DNA of 64,000 nucleotides from Roseovarius sp. TE539 (GTDB lineage Bacteria; Pseudomonadota; Alphaproteobacteria; Rhodobacterales; Rhodobacteraceae): contig NZ_QNGB01000014.1 of NCBI RefSeq assembly GCF_003298505.1, positions 1 to 64,000 on the forward strand, written 5' to 3'. Shown here piece by piece: positions 52,108 to 62,578 of this stretch; the stretch's first letter is position 1, and each line of letters starts with the position of its first letter. The translations under genes were made by a program, and so were the position numbers. The notes below the pieces were generated by a model that made no database searches, was not told the origin of the DNA, and saw only the letters and a program-made list of their open reading frames with translations.

Positions 52108-55034
52108 GGATCGAGGGCGCGGGCCTCATTGACCGGGACAGGCGGTTGAATTTCCGATTCGACGGCCGCAGCTACGAGGGCCTGGCAGGTGATACACTGG
52201 CCTCGGCGCTTCTCGCCAACGATGTGCGGTTGGTCGGGCGGTCGTTCAAGTATCATCGTCCCCGCGGCATCCTGACCGCCGGCAGCGAGGAACCCAACGC
52301 GCTTGTCACACTTGGCAGCGGGGCCGCGCAGGAACCCAACCTCCGCGCCCCCGCGCTGGAACTTTTCGAGGGGATGGAGGCACGCAGCCAGAACCGGTGG
52401 CCCTCGCTGCAGCGGGATCTGCTGGCGATAAACGACCTGGCCGCGCCGTTCCTGGGGGCCGGGTTCTACTACAAGACGTTCATGTGGCCGAAATCCTTCT
52501 GGGAAAGGGGTTACGAGCCACTGATCCGTCGGGCCGCGGGGCTTGGCGCACTGTCGGGACAGCACAATCGCGATGTCTACGAAAAGGCCTTCGCGCATTG
52601 CGATCTTCTGGTGATCGGGGCGGGGCCTGCCGGTCTGATCTCGGCTTTGACGGCGGCGCGGGCCGGTGCTGATGTGATCCTGGTCGACGAAGACGTGCGC
52701 ACCGGGGGGCGGCTGAATGCCGAGACCCACGAGATCGACGGCATGCCGGGGCGCGAATGGGCCGAAGAAATCACCAACGAGTTGCTGGAGACCGGCAATG
52801 CGCGGGTCATGACACGCACCACCGTCACCGGCGCCCATGACCAGGGCACGTACGGGGCGCTGGAGAAGTTGCCGCCGGACGTGGCGGCGCGCGCTGGCGC
52901 CCCCCTCGAGACGTTCTGGCGCATCGTGGCGCGACGCGCGGTGCTTGCGACGGGCGCCATCGAACGTCCCGTGGCGTTCGCCAACAATGACCGGCCCGGT
53001 GTGATGACGGCCTCGGCGGTGCGGGCTTACGTCAATCGCTGGCGCGTCGCAACGGGGCGCAACGTGGCGGTGTTCGGCAATTCCGACGATGCACACCGTA
53101 CCGCCGCGGATCTGATCGCCGCGGGCGTTCATGTGAGCGCCCTTGTCGACTCGCGACATCACGCCCGGACCGGTCTCGACGTGCCGTTCTATCCCGGCGG
53201 ACAGGTCTGCAACACCGATGGGCGTCACGGTCTGGAGGCGATCACCATCGCCACGGCCGCCGGCACCGAGAAGCTGCAGGCCGAGTGCCTGGCCGTATCC
53301 GGTGGTTGGAACCCGGCGGTGCATCTGAGCTGTCACCTCAACGCGCGGCCGGTCTGGAAACCCGACATTGCCGCGTTCGTGCCAGCCGACGGGGCGGTGC
53401 CCGGCATGTGGCCGGCAGGCGCCTGCCGCGGTGAATTTTCGACCCGTGCCTGCCTGGTTGACGGTATCGGTGCGGCAGTTGACGCGCTGAAGGATCTCGG
53501 CCGTCGTGCACCGCATATGGACGTGCCCCGCGCCGAGGACGCGCCCTGTGGGCTGGCGCCGCTCTGGCATGTACCGGGCAAGGGCCGTGCCTGGCTGGAT
53601 TTCCAGAACGACGTGACCGTGAAGGACGTCAGGCAAGCGGCGATGGAGAATTTCCGCTCTGTCGAACACATGAAGCGCTACACCACGCAGGGGATGGCCC
53701 CCGACCAGGGCAAGAATTCCAACATCGGCGCCCTTGCGGTGCTGGCCGACGCAACCGGGCGCGGCATCCCCGAAACCGGCACCACGACCTTCCGGCCGCC
53801 CTACGTGCCGGTCAGCATCGCGGCCCTTGGCGCGGGCGCGCAGGGGCAGGGGTTCGCACCGCAGCGGCTGACAACCTCGGACAAGGCCAGTCGGCGGCGA
53901 GGCGCCCCGATGATCGAGGTGGGGCTTTGGTACCGGCCGAGCTATTTCCCCGCCCCGGGCGAGACGCATTGGCGACAGGCCTGCGACCGCGAGGTTCGCC
54001 TGGTCCGGGAGGCCGTGGGCATTGCCGATGTCTCGACTCTGGGCAAGATCGACATCCAGGGGCCGGACGCGGGCCGTTTCCTTGATTTCGTCTACACCAA
54101 CACCTTCTCGACGCTGAAGCCGGGGCGCGTGCGCTACGGGCTGATGCTGCGCGAGGACGGGCACGTGATGGATGACGGCACCACCGCGCGGCTGGGCGAT
54201 CAGCACTACCTGATGACCACCACCACCGCCGCCGCCGGCGAGGTGATGCGGCACCTGGAATTCGTCCACCAGGGGTTGCTGCCGGATTGCGACGTGCGCT
54301 TTGTTTCGGTCACCGAGCAATGGGCACAGTTCGCCGTGGCCGGACCGAAATCACGCGACCTGCTCAACGAGGTGCTTGACCATACGATCGACGGGCAGAC
54401 CTGGCCGTTCATGGCCTGCGGTCCGGTGCGTGTCGGTGGCATCGAAGGGCGCCTGTTCCGCATCTCGTTCTCGGGCGAGCACGCCTACGAACTGGCAGTG
54501 CCGGCGCGCTATGGCGAGAGCCTGTTTCGCGATCTGGTTTCGCGTGCGGAAGGGATGGGCGGCGGACCTTACGGCATGGAGGCGCTCAATGTGATGCGGC
54601 TCGAGAAGGGGTTCATCACCCATGCCGAGATCCACGGGCGGACCACGGCCTTCGACATCGGCATGGAGCGTATGGTGAGTCCGAACAAGGACTGCATCGG
54701 CAAGGCCGCCGCCGAGCGGCCGGGGCTGACCGACCCGGAGCGCGAACAACTTGTCGGACTCAAGCCGGTGGGGGCCGTGAAGATGCTGATCGCCGGTGCC
54801 CATCTGTTCGACAAGAATGCATCGGCCGTGCGCGAGAACGATCAGGGCTATATCACCTCGGTCGGGTTCTCGCCCACCTTCGGGCATTTCCTGGGGCTGG
54901 GATTTCTCCGAAACGGTCGGGCACGGCATGGCGAGGTGGTGCGCATGGTCGACCACCTCGGCGAGGTGGAGACACTTTGCGAAGTGCAGGCCCCGGTGCA
55001 GTTCGATCCTGAAGGAGGGCGCACCCGTGACTAG
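52104..55034 (+). CDS. soxA: sarcosine oxidase alpha subunit
   Basis: This 976-residue subunit has an N-terminal Fer2_4-like region (1-90), a dinucleotide-binding domain (GAGPAG at 172-177; LATGAIERPVAF) that binds NAD, and a C-terminal aminomethyltransferase (GcvT-type) half binding tetrahydrofolate (ADVSTLGKIDIQGPDAGRF, YGMEALNVMRLEKG, GKAAAERPGLT). Length fits the family. The stop overlaps the soxG GTG by 8 bp. Confidence 0.96.
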   Translation: MRIEGAGLIDRDRRLNFRFDGRSYEGLAGDTLASALLANDVRLVGRSFKYHRPRGILTAGSEEPNALVTLGSGAAQEPNLRAPALELFEGMEARSQNRWPSLQRDLLAINDLAAPFLGAGFYYKTFMWPKSFWERGYEPLIRRAAGLGALSGQHNRDVYEKAFAHCDLLVIGAGPAGLISALTAARAGADVILVDEDVRTGGRLNAETHEIDGMPGREWAEEITNELLETGNARVMTRTTVTGAHDQGTYGALEKLPPDVAARAGAPLETFWRIVARRAVLATGAIERPVAFANNDRPGVMTASAVRAYVNRWRVATGRNVAVFGNSDDAHRTAADLIAAGVHVSALVDSRHHARTGLDVPFYPGGQVCNTDGRHGLEAITIATAAGTEKLQAECLAVSGGWNPAVHLSCHLNARPVWKPDIAAFVPADGAVPGMWPAGACRGEFSTRACLVDGIGAAVDALKDLGRRAPHMDVPRAEDAPCGLAPLWHVPGKGRAWLDFQNDVTVKDVRQAAMENFRSVEHMKRYTTQGMAPDQGKNSNIGALAVLADATGRGIPETGTTTFRPPYVPVSIAALGAGAQGQGFAPQRLTTSDKASRRRGAPMIEVGLWYRPSYFPAPGETHWRQACDREVRLVREAVGIADVSTLGKIDIQGPDAGRFLDFVYTNTFSTLKPGRVRYGLMLREDGHVMDDGTTARLGDQHYLMTTTTAAAGEVMRHLEFVHQGLLPDCDVRFVSVTEQWAQFAVAGPKSRDLLNEVLDHTIDGQTWPFMACGPVRVGGIEGRLFRISFSGEHAYELAVPARYGESLFRDLVSRAEGMGGGPYGMEALNVMRLEKGFITHAEIHGRTTAFDIGMERMVSPNKDCIGKAAAERPGLTDPEREQLVGLKPVGAVKMLIAGAHLFDKNASAVRENDQGYITSVGFSPTFGHFLGLGFLRNGRARHGEVVRMVDHLGEVETLCEVQAPVQFDPEGGRTRD

Positions 55035-55578
55035 ACTTGCCGCAAGGACGCCCCTGCAGGGGCTTTTGTCGCTGACCGTCGGGGACCAGACCGTCACCGA
55101 AGCCGATTGCGGATTCATGACGTCGATCGCGCCTTGGCGGGGGCAGGATGCGGCATTGTCGGAGGCGTTGAAGGCCGCGCATGGAATGTCGGCGCCCGGG
55201 CCGGGCCGGATTACCGGGCGCGAGGGCGCGCGGGCGATCTGGTTCGGGCAAAGGATGATTCTTCTGGCCGGACCGGCCCCTGATCCATCGCTGGCGGCGC
55301 ATGCCGCGCTGACCGATCAGTCGGATGCCTGGGCCGTGGCGCGGCTTCAGGGGCCGCAGGCCCGCGAGGTTCTCATGCGCCTCACTCCGATCGACTTGCG
55401 CGATGGGGTTTTCAAGAACGGGCACACTGCGCGAACCGATCTCAGGCACATGATGGCCTCGATCACGCGGCTGGGTGGGCAGAGTTACCAGATCATGGTT
55501 TTCCGGGCCTTCGCGCAAACACTCGCCCATGATCTGCAGGTCGCGATGGAGGGGGTTGCCGCGCGGCATGAAGGCTGA
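55027..55578 (+). CDS. soxG: sarcosine oxidase gamma subunit
   Basis: This 183-residue subunit forms part of the tetramer and has a GcvT-like beta fold (LARLQGPQAREVLMRLTPID, FKNGHTARTDLRHM, QIMVFRAFAQTLAHDLQ). The start is taken as GTG at 55027, which overlaps soxA; a longer frame further up is inside soxA. Last gene of the operon. No glyA, purU or folD follows, as is often seen. Confidence 0.88.
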   Translation: MTRLAARTPLQGLLSLTVGDQTVTEADCGFMTSIAPWRGQDAALSEALKAAHGMSAPGPGRITGREGARAIWFGQRMILLAGPAPDPSLAAHAALTDQSDAWAVARLQGPQAREVLMRLTPIDLRDGVFKNGHTARTDLRHMMASITRLGGQSYQIMVFRAFAQTLAHDLQVAMEGVAARHEG

Positions 55579-55632
55579 CAACACTCCGCCACGAGAGGAC
55601 CGACTTTCAGCCCGGTTTCAGGAGGTGCCGCC

Positions 55633-55941
55633 ATGATCCGTCTTGCAATTCTCGGTTTTTGCCTTGCTGCAATGCCTGCGCTGGCCGAAACGGACGCCGA
55701 GCGCGAGGAGCGTTGCGCGGCGCAGGCCGGTATCGTGGAACAGGCGGTTGCGCTGCGTGGCAAGGGGACAGCCAGGGCCGCTGTCACCGAGGCCCTCACG
55801 GACGGCGAAACGGCGGTGCAGGCGCGTTTCAGGCCTTCGGTCAAGCCGCTTGTGGACTGGGTTTTCGCGCTGGAGGAGTCTCAGCTCACACCTGAGGTGG
55901 CCAGCGTGTTCGAGGCATCCTGCCGCGACTACAAGCAGTAA
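55633..55941 (+). CDS. small secreted protein, unknown function
   Basis: This 102-residue protein has an N-terminal signal peptide (MIRLAILGFCLAAMPALAET, cleavage after ALA) and a short helical mature part containing two cysteines (EERCAAQ and EASCRDY) that may pair. No family recognised. AGGAGGTG lies before the ATG. It is between soxG and dnaG, with gaps of 54 and 77 bp, in the same orientation. Confidence 0.7.
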   Translation: MIRLAILGFCLAAMPALAETDAEREERCAAQAGIVEQAVALRGKGTARAAVTEALTDGETAVQARFRPSVKPLVDWVFALEESQLTPEVASVFEASCRDYKQ

Positions 55942-56018
55942 ACCCGCACCACAGCCCCGGGCTGTGCTTGTGGCGTTCCGGGCTTGGCGCGGACGCCGCG
56001 ATGCCCCATATTACCGGA

Positions 56019-57962
56019 ATGAGCTTGCCCCCTGGTTTCCTGGACGATTTACGCACCCGAACCTCGCTTTCGCAGGTGGTCGGGCGCAAGGTCATCTGGG
56101 ACACGCGAAAATCCAACCAGGCCAAGGGCGACATGTGGGCGCCATGCCCGTTCCATCAGGAAAAGACCGCCTCTTTCCACGTCGATGATCGCAAGGGTTT
56201 CTATTACTGTTTCGGTTGTCATGCCAAGGGTGACGCCATCAGCTTCGTCCGCGAGACGGAAAATGTGGATTTCATGGAGGCGGTTCGAATCCTGGCGCAG
56301 GAAGCTGGCATGCCGATGCCCGAACGCGATCCACAGGCGCAAGCGAAGGCCGACCATCGCGATGAATTGGCAGAGGTCATGGAGATGGCTGTGCGCCATT
56401 TCCGGCTGCGCCTGCAAAGTGCGGCCGGTGGCGCAGCGCGCGATTACCTGCAGGGCCGGGGGCTGAACGCCGAAACCCGCGACCGGTTCGAGATCGGTTT
56501 TGCCCCGGCGGCCTGGCAGGATCTGTGGGATCACCTGACCGGGCGTGGCGTGACCGAAAAGCAGATACTCGCCTGTGGTCTGGCCAAGCCCGGCCGCAAG
56601 AACGGCCGGCCATACGACACCTTTCGCGGCCGGATCATGTTCCCGATAAGGGATCCGCGCGGACGTTGCATCGCCTTCGGTGGCCGGGCGCTCGATCCCG
56701 AGGAAGACGCCAAGTATCTGAATTCGCCCGAGACCGAGCTGTTCGACAAGTCGCGAACTCTCTACAATCACGGGCCGGCACGGGAGGCGGCGGGCAAGGG
56801 TCAGCCCCTGATCGTTGCCGAGGGGTACATGGATGTCATCACCCTTGGCGCGGCGGGTTTCGATGCTGCCGTGGCCCCGCTCGGAACCGCGGTGACCGAA
56901 GCGCAGCTTGCGCATCTATGGCGTATCTCGGACGAACCGGTGATCGCGCTCGACGGGGATGAGGCCGGCCTGCGGGCCGCGCATCGGGTGATCGACACGG
57001 CTTTGCCGCTTCTGGAGGCGGGCAAGAGCCTGCGTTTCGCGATCCTGCCCGAGAATACCGATCCCGATGACCTGATCCGCGCCGAAGGACCGGCGGCGGT
57101 GCGGGCGCTTGTCGGGTCCGCGCTGCCGATGGTGCAGTTGCTGTGGCAACGCGAGACCGCCGGGCGCAGCTTTGACAGCCCCGAACGGCGGGCTGCCCTC
57201 GACCAGAAGCTGCGCGCCAAGATCGGGCTGATTCGCGATCCCTCGATCCGCAGCCATTACGGACAGGCGATCAAGGATCTCAGATGGAAGCTCTTCAATC
57301 CGCGGCAGGGTCCTGCGGCGAAGGCGCGGGGCGGCCGCTGGCAACCGATCCCGGGTGCACGCGCCGGAACCAAATCTTCCTTGCTTGTCACGGCAGGGGA
57401 TGGGGTGCGCGACCATCTGCGCGAGGCGGTGATCCTGGCCACACTCGCAGGGACGCCCGAGGCCTGCGGCGGTTTCGAATCCGGGCTCGAGACACTGGAA
57501 TGCCGCGACGCGACCCATGCCCGCCTGCGCGATCTGCTGTTGCTGCATGCGAACGAGGGAAAGGACGCGCTGGAAGCGGCGATCAGTGCTGCGCTCGGGA
57601 CACAAGCCCTTGAAAAGCTCAGGGCTTTGCCCCATGTCGCGATAACGCCCGCAATCCGGCGTCCGGGTGACGCGGAGCTGGCGCACAAGACAGTTGCCGA
57701 GGAGCTGGAGAAGATCGCCGCGGATCGCGGCCTCAAGGCCGAGGTTTCGGAGGCAGCAGAGGATCTTTCGGGGGTTGCGGACGAAGCGGTAACCTGGCGT
57801 TTGAGCGAGGCGGCCAGGGTCCGGGACAATGCCCTGCGGAGCATCGGGGAGGACCGGATCGAGTACGAAACGGGCGACAACGGGGCGCGGATGAACCGCC
57901 GGGAACGCGAAGCCTTCGAAAATCTGCTTGGGCGGATCGGCTTCGACAAGCCGGGTAGTTGA
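56019..57962 (+). CDS. dnaG: DNA primase
   Basis: DnaG makes RNA primers for replication. The 647-residue protein shows the CHC2 zinc finger (CPFHQEKTASFHV, then YYCFGCHAKGD), the TOPRIM catalytic core (VAEGYMDVITLGAAGF, IALDGDEAGLRAAHR) and a C-terminal helicase-binding domain. ATG at 56019 (MSLPPGFLDDLR) is the conserved opening; the frame is open another 17 codons upstream. It precedes rpoD in the usual macromolecular-synthesis order. Confidence 0.96.
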   Translation: MSLPPGFLDDLRTRTSLSQVVGRKVIWDTRKSNQAKGDMWAPCPFHQEKTASFHVDDRKGFYYCFGCHAKGDAISFVRETENVDFMEAVRILAQEAGMPMPERDPQAQAKADHRDELAEVMEMAVRHFRLRLQSAAGGAARDYLQGRGLNAETRDRFEIGFAPAAWQDLWDHLTGRGVTEKQILACGLAKPGRKNGRPYDTFRGRIMFPIRDPRGRCIAFGGRALDPEEDAKYLNSPETELFDKSRTLYNHGPAREAAGKGQPLIVAEGYMDVITLGAAGFDAAVAPLGTAVTEAQLAHLWRISDEPVIALDGDEAGLRAAHRVIDTALPLLEAGKSLRFAILPENTDPDDLIRAEGPAAVRALVGSALPMVQLLWQRETAGRSFDSPERRAALDQKLRAKIGLIRDPSIRSHYGQAIKDLRWKLFNPRQGPAAKARGGRWQPIPGARAGTKSSLLVTAGDGVRDHLREAVILATLAGTPEACGGFESGLETLECRDATHARLRDLLLLHANEGKDALEAAISAALGTQALEKLRALPHVAITPAIRRPGDAELAHKTVAEELEKIAADRGLKAEVSEAAEDLSGVADEAVTWRLSEAARVRDNALRSIGEDRIEYETGDNGARMNRREREAFENLLGRIGFDKPGS

Positions 57963-58030
57963 AGAAATTGGTGAGGAACCAACAAAGAAATCAGGGTAGA
58001 CGGGTGTGCGAATCACTGTGACGCGTTATT

Positions 58031-58049
58031 GATTCGCCTTGGGCGAATC
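58031..58049 (+). promoter_or_regulatory. stem-loop in the rpoD leader
   Basis: GATTCGCC, loop TTG, GGCGAATC is a perfect 8-bp inverted repeat 31 bp before the rpoD ATG; a related GCGAATC lies slightly upstream (about 58008-58014). It could act in the leader RNA or as a binding site. It is too close to the start and lacks T residues to be a terminator of dnaG. Confidence 0.35.
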
Positions 58050-58080
58050 GCCCGATCCGACCATTGCTCAGGAGCACTAC

Positions 58081-60108
58081 ATGGCCGCCAAGGATGCCGA
58101 CGACCAGAAGCCCGAGGAACAGGAGGCCGAGCTTTCGCTGGACATGAGCCAGGCCGCGGTCAAGAAGATGATCAGCGAGGCCCGTGAGAAGGGTTTCATA
58201 ACCTACGACCAGCTCAACAAGGCGCTGCCGCCTGATCAGGTGTCCTCCGAACAGATCGAAGACGTGATGTCGATGCTTTCGGAAATGGGCATCAACATCA
58301 TCGAGTCCGAAGAGGCCGAGGAAGAGGACGGCAAATCCACCGCGGTCGCCGAAATCGGCAAGAAAGGCGAGGTTGCTCTCGGGTCCGGCAAGGAGGAAAA
58401 GCTTGATCGTACCGACGATCCGGTGCGCATGTACCTGCGCGAGATGGGCAGCGTCGAACTCCTGAGCCGTGAGGGCGAGATCGCCATCGCCAAGCGGATC
58501 GAGGCAGGGCGGAACACGATGATCGCCGGGCTGTGCGAAAGCCCGCTGACCTTCCAGGCCATCACCATCTGGCGTGACGAACTTCTGGGCGAGGACATCC
58601 TGCTCAGGGACGTGATCGACCTCGAAACGACATTCGGCGATCAGATTGGTGACGAGGAGGTGGCAGCCACCGATCCGGTGGTGGAGGCGGCCAACGTCGC
58701 CGCGGCACCGGGCGCGGCCGACACCACCGGAGAGTCGCGGGATGCGAAGACCGCCAAGGACGATGACGGACCGGAGCTTGATGCCGACGGCAACCCGATC
58801 GCCAAGGAGGAGGACGACGAGGAGGAAGAACAGGCCAACATGAGCCTCGCGGCGATGGAAGCCGCGCTCAAGCCGAAGGTCCTGGAGACGCTGGACCGGA
58901 TCGCCCAGGATTACGAAAAACTCAGCGAGATGCAGGACAGCCGCATCTCGGCGACACTGAACGAGGACGGGTCGTTTTCCTCCAAGCAGGAGGAGACGTA
59001 TCAGCAACTGCGCTCGGAAATCGTCGAACTAGTCAACTCCCTTCACCTGCACAACAATCGTATCGAGGCGCTGATCGACCAGCTTTACGGGATCAACAAG
59101 CGGATCATGTCGATCGACAGCGCAATGGTGAAGCTGGCCGATCAGGCCCGGATCAACCGCAAGGACTTTGTCGAAGCCTATCGCGGCCGCGAGCTTGATC
59201 CCACATGGCTGGATGACATGGCGCAGAAGCCCGGGCGCGGCTGGCAGATGTTCATGGAACGCTCTCCCGAGAAGGTTGCGGAACTGCGCGCCGACATGGC
59301 CCAGGTGGGGCAGTATGTGGGGCTGGATATCCCCGAATTCCGCCGCATCGTCGCCCAGGTGCAGAAAGGCGAGAAGGAAGCGCGCCAGGCCAAGAAGGAG
59401 ATGGTCGAGGCCAACCTGCGGCTGGTGATCTCCATCGCCAAGAAATACACCAATCGGGGCCTGCAATTCCTTGATCTCATTCAGGAGGGCAACATCGGCC
59501 TGATGAAGGCGGTGGACAAGTTCGAGTATCGCCGCGGCTACAAGTTCAGCACCTATGCCACCTGGTGGATCCGGCAGGCGATCACCCGCTCCATCGCGGA
59601 TCAGGCGCGCACCATCCGTATCCCCGTTCACATGATCGAGACAATCAACAAGCTGGTGCGCACCGGCCGCCAGATGCTCCACGAGATCGGCCGCGAGCCG
59701 ACGCCGGAAGAGCTGGCCGAGAAGCTGCAGATGCCGCTGGAAAAGGTCCGCAAGGTGATGAAGATCGCCAAGGAACCGATCAGCCTGGAAACGCCCATAG
59801 GCGATGAGGAGGACAGCCAGCTCGGCGATTTCATCGAGGACAAGAACGCCGTCCTGCCGCTGGACAGCGCCATCCAGGACAACCTCAAGGAAACCACCAC
59901 GCGGGTCCTCAGCTCGCTCACCCCGCGCGAGGAGCGCGTGCTCAGGATGCGCTTCGGTATCGGCATGAACACCGACCACACGCTCGAGGAGGTGGGCCAG
60001 CAATTCTCGGTGACGCGCGAACGCATCCGGCAGATCGAGGCCAAGGCACTGCGAAAGCTGAAGCATCCGAGCCGGTCGCGGAAGCTGCGGAGTTTCCTGG
60101 ATCAGTGA
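58081..60108 (+). CDS. rpoD: RNA polymerase sigma factor RpoD (sigma-70)
   Basis: RpoD is the housekeeping sigma factor. The 675-residue protein has region 1.1 at the N terminus, region 1.2 around [12 protein letters not shown] and an acidic insert ([14 protein letters not shown]) in the non-essential region. Regions 2-3 include [34 protein letters not shown] and [15 protein letters not shown]. Region 4 includes [18 protein letters not shown] and [18 protein letters not shown] at 58081 follows CAGGAG. Confidence 0.97.
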   Translation: MAAKDADDQKPEEQEAELSLDMSQAAVKKMISEAREKGFITYDQLNKALPPDQVSSEQIEDVMSMLSEMGINIIESEEAEEEDGKSTAVAEIGKKGEVALGSGKEEKLDRTDDPVRMYLREMGSVELLSREGEIAIAKRIEAGRNTMIAGLCESPLTFQAITIWRDELLGEDILLRDVIDLETTFGDQIGDEEVAATDPVVEAANVAAAPGAADTTGESRDAKTAKDDDGPELDADGNPIAKEEDDEEEEQANMSLAAMEAALKPKVLETLDRIAQDYEKLSEMQDSRISATLNEDGSFSSKQEETYQQLRSEIVELVNSLHLHNNRIEALIDQLYGINKRIMSIDSAMVKLADQARINRKDFVEAYRGRELDPTWLDDMAQKPGRGWQMFMERSPEKVAELRADMAQVGQYVGLDIPEFRRIVAQVQKGEKEARQAKKEMVEANLRLVISIAKKYTNRGLQFLDLIQEGNIGLMKAVDKFEYRRGYKFSTYATWWIRQAITRSIADQARTIRIPVHMIETINKLVRTGRQMLHEIGREPTPEELAEKLQMPLEKVRKVMKIAKEPISLETPIGDEEDSQLGDFIEDKNAVLPLDSAIQDNLKETTTRVLSSLTPREERVLRMRFGIGMNTDHTLEEVGQQFSVTRERIRQIEAKALRKLKHPSRSRKLRSFLDQ

Positions 60109-60310
60109 TCTGGAGTGTTGCAAGTGGACTTATTGGAAGAGCAGACAGCATCGCTGGCATCCACGGCCCATACGATGGTGCTTGCACCCATCCACCTCCA
60201 CGCTGATTCAAGAGAAGTCACATTATGCCCGCGGGGCTCCGGGAGTTTACCGGAGAGGAATAATTGCGGCCCCGTTGTCGAAGGAGCCGCCGCGGCGTAG
60301 TCTGGCGCCC

Positions 60311-60730
60311 GTGCGGACCACATTCACCATTTCCACGCGCGGCCCCGCGCTTTACGAGTTCACCGCGGAGGTGAGCGAATGGCTGCGCGCGGCGGGGGCA
60401 GGCGACGGGCTGCTGACGCTGTTCATCCGCCATACCTCCGCGAGCCTGCTGATCCAGGAAAACGCCGATCCGAGGGTGCAGCACGACCTGCAGACATTCT
60501 TTCATCGCCTCGTGCCGCCATCCTCGGACCCGGCGATGGGCTGGATCACCCACACCCAGGAAGGCCCCGACGACATGCCCGCCCATATCAAGGCCGCGAT
60601 GATGCCGGTCAGCCTTCAGATCCCGGTGGTGGGCGGGTGCATGGACCTGGGCACTTGGCAGGGACTCTATGTGGTCGAGCACAGAAATGCGCCGCACACC
60701 CGGCAGGTGGCGGCGCATATCGGACCATGA
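60311..60730 (+). CDS. secondary thiamine-phosphate synthase-like protein (YjbQ/UPF0047)
   Basis: This 139-residue YjbQ-family protein has LLTLFIRHTSASLLIQEN, the His-rich TWITH-type segment GWITHTQEGPDDMPAHIKAAMM, PVVGGCMDLGTWQGLYVVEHR and the C-terminal His in RQVAAHIGP. E. coli YjbQ has weak thiamine-phosphate synthase activity; its real role is unclear. GTG at 60311 gives normal family length; an in-frame extension upstream is a weaker choice. The 202-bp gap after rpoD holds a 6-bp-stem hairpin (60237-60255) but no gene. Confidence 0.85.
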   Translation: MRTTFTISTRGPALYEFTAEVSEWLRAAGAGDGLLTLFIRHTSASLLIQENADPRVQHDLQTFFHRLVPPSSDPAMGWITHTQEGPDDMPAHIKAAMMPVSLQIPVVGGCMDLGTWQGLYVVEHRNAPHTRQVAAHIGP

Positions 60731-60934
60731 GACGGCATTCCTGCTCGAAAGCGTCCCGTCATTCCATGTCGTGATCCGGTCGGATTTTGCCAAGGGGCGC
60801 TGGAAGACGGCATCAACCCGTATCTGGTGGCACGGATTTTGGGCTACCCAAAACCTTGCGGCTGGCCTATAGTGACTGTGGATAAATGGGCATCAGACCC
60901 ATGAGCCGAGGCAGAGAAGAAGAGGGGAAGGCCG

Positions 60935-61423
60935 ATGCGCTGCCCGTTTTGCGGAAATATCGAAACACAGGTGAAAGACTCGCGACCGGCAGAGGAGCAT
61001 GTCTCGATCCGCAGGCGGCGGTTCTGTCCGGCCTGCGCGGGACGGTTCACCACTTATGAACGGGTGCAGTTGCGCGATCTGGTGGTCGTGAAAACCAACG
61101 GGCGGCGCGAGGATTTCGACCGTGACAAGCTGGAACGATCGATCCGCATCGCGCTGCAGAAGCGCCCGGTGGAACCAGAACGCGTCGAGCAGATGATCAG
61201 CGGCATCGTGCGCCGGCTGGAAAGCATGGGCGACACCGACATTCCCTCCAAGACCGTGGGCGAGATCGTGATGGAAAGCCTCGCACGGATCGACACGGTG
61301 GCCTATGTCCGTTTTGCCAGCGTTTACAAGAATTTCCAGGCGGCGGATGATTTCGACAGGTTCGTGAGCGAGCTGCGCCCGGAGCCAGAGGTGGCGGCGG
61401 CCGAAGACAAGCCGGACGCGTGA
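60935..61423 (+). CDS. nrdR: transcriptional repressor NrdR
   Basis: NrdR represses ribonucleotide-reductase genes in response to (d)ATP. The 162-residue protein has the zinc-ribbon cysteines C3, C6, C31 and C34 (MRCPFCGN...RRFCPAC) and an ATP-cone domain from about 46 to 136 ([34 protein letters not shown]). AGGGGAAGG lies before the ATG. It overlaps ribD by 4 bp (GTGA), a conserved pairing. Confidence 0.96.
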   Translation: MRCPFCGNIETQVKDSRPAEEHVSIRRRRFCPACAGRFTTYERVQLRDLVVVKTNGRREDFDRDKLERSIRIALQKRPVEPERVEQMISGIVRRLESMGDTDIPSKTVGEIVMESLARIDTVAYVRFASVYKNFQAADDFDRFVSELRPEPEVAAAEDKPDA

Positions 61424-62514
61424 GCGCGGAAGATGCCCGTTTCATGGCACTGGCGCTGTCATTGGGACGGCGTGGCCAGGGCCAGTGCTGGCCCAACCCG
61501 GCGGTCGGATGTGTCCTCGTGAGGGAGGGCCGGATCGTGGGGCGCGGGCGCACCGCGGCGGGTGGCCGGCCCCATGCCGAAACGGTGGCCCTGGCGCAAG
61601 CGGGCGCGGCGGCGCATGGCGCAACGGCTTATGTAAGCCTCGAACCCTGCGCGCATCACGGACAGACCCCGCCATGTGCCGAAGCCCTGGTGGCCGCCGG
61701 GGTGGCCCGGGTCGTCGCCCCGTTCCGTGATAGCGACCGTCGGGTGGACGGGCGCGGCTTCGACATCCTGCGTGCCTCGGGTGTGGCAGTCCAGACCGGC
61801 GTGATGGAGGCGGAGGCGGCGCGTGATCTGGCCGGGTTCCGCCTCCGCGTGGCCGAGGGGCGCCCCCGGATCACGCTGAAGCTGGCAACATCCTTCGACG
61901 GGCGGATCGCCACCGCATCAGGGCAGAGCCAGTGGATCACCGGGCCACAGGCGCGGCGGACAGTACACGCCTTGCGGGCGCGGCATGATGCCGTGATGGT
62001 GGGGGCGGGTACGGCGCGTGCCGACGATCCGATGCTCACCGCCCGTGGCATGGGGGTGGAGCGCCAGCCGGTGCGTGTCGTGGTGTCGCGGCGGCTGGAC
62101 CTTCCGCCGGACTCGAATCTCGCACGGAGCGCGCATGACGTGCCGCTGTGGCTATGTCACGGGCCGGAGATCGACACCGCGACCGCTGCCACTTGGGAGG
62201 CGGCGGGTGCAACGCTCTTGCCGTGTGAGGTGCGCGCCGGGCAACTGGACCCGGCCTCGGTCCTGAAAATGCTGGGCGCACGCGGTCTGACCAGCGTTCT
62301 GTGCGAGGGGGGCGGGGCCCTGGCCGCGTCTTTGCTGGCGCATGATGCCGTGGACGAGCTGGTGGGCTTCTCGGCCGGTCTGGCGATCGGTGCGGAGGGT
62401 TTGCCGGCGATCGGTGCGTTGGGGCTTGATGCGCTTGAGGCGGCGCCGCGGTTCGATCTTCAGGAGGCCCGACCGTTGGCCGGTGACGTGATGCATCGCT
62501 GGACAAGGGCCTGA
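61420..62514 (+). CDS. ribD: bifunctional riboflavin-specific deaminase/reductase
   Basis: RibD deaminates and then reduces the pyrimidine intermediate of riboflavin synthesis. The 364-residue protein has an N-terminal deaminase with zinc ligands H52-A-E54, C77 and C86 ([12 protein letters not shown]) and a C-terminal reductase ([45 protein letters not shown]). GTG start overlapping nrdR. The usual next gene ribE is not here; kpsC follows convergently. Confidence 0.95.
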   Translation: MSAEDARFMALALSLGRRGQGQCWPNPAVGCVLVREGRIVGRGRTAAGGRPHAETVALAQAGAAAHGATAYVSLEPCAHHGQTPPCAEALVAAGVARVVAPFRDSDRRVDGRGFDILRASGVAVQTGVMEAEAARDLAGFRLRVAEGRPRITLKLATSFDGRIATASGQSQWITGPQARRTVHALRARHDAVMVGAGTARADDPMLTARGMGVERQPVRVVVSRRLDLPPDSNLARSAHDVPLWLCHGPEIDTATAATWEAAGATLLPCEVRAGQLDPASVLKMLGARGLTSVLCEGGGALAASLLAHDAVDELVGFSAGLAIGAEGLPAIGALGLDALEAAPRFDLQEARPLAGDVMHRWTRA

Positions 62515-62578
62515 CTGCCCGGCGGATGCCGCGCCGGCAAGTGGCCGCCGGTGATGTCTTGAGCAGGCGGGTTGCGGG

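Noticed and set aside
51978-54320. 780-codon open frame antisense to soxD/soxA
   Set aside because: Long only because of codon bias in soxA; composition is atypical (His/Arg/Gly-rich) and no motif is found.
60109-60310. A structured small RNA between rpoD and yjbQ
   Set aside because: Only a 6-bp stem (60237-60255) is visible, and nothing resembles 6S, SRP or tmRNA.
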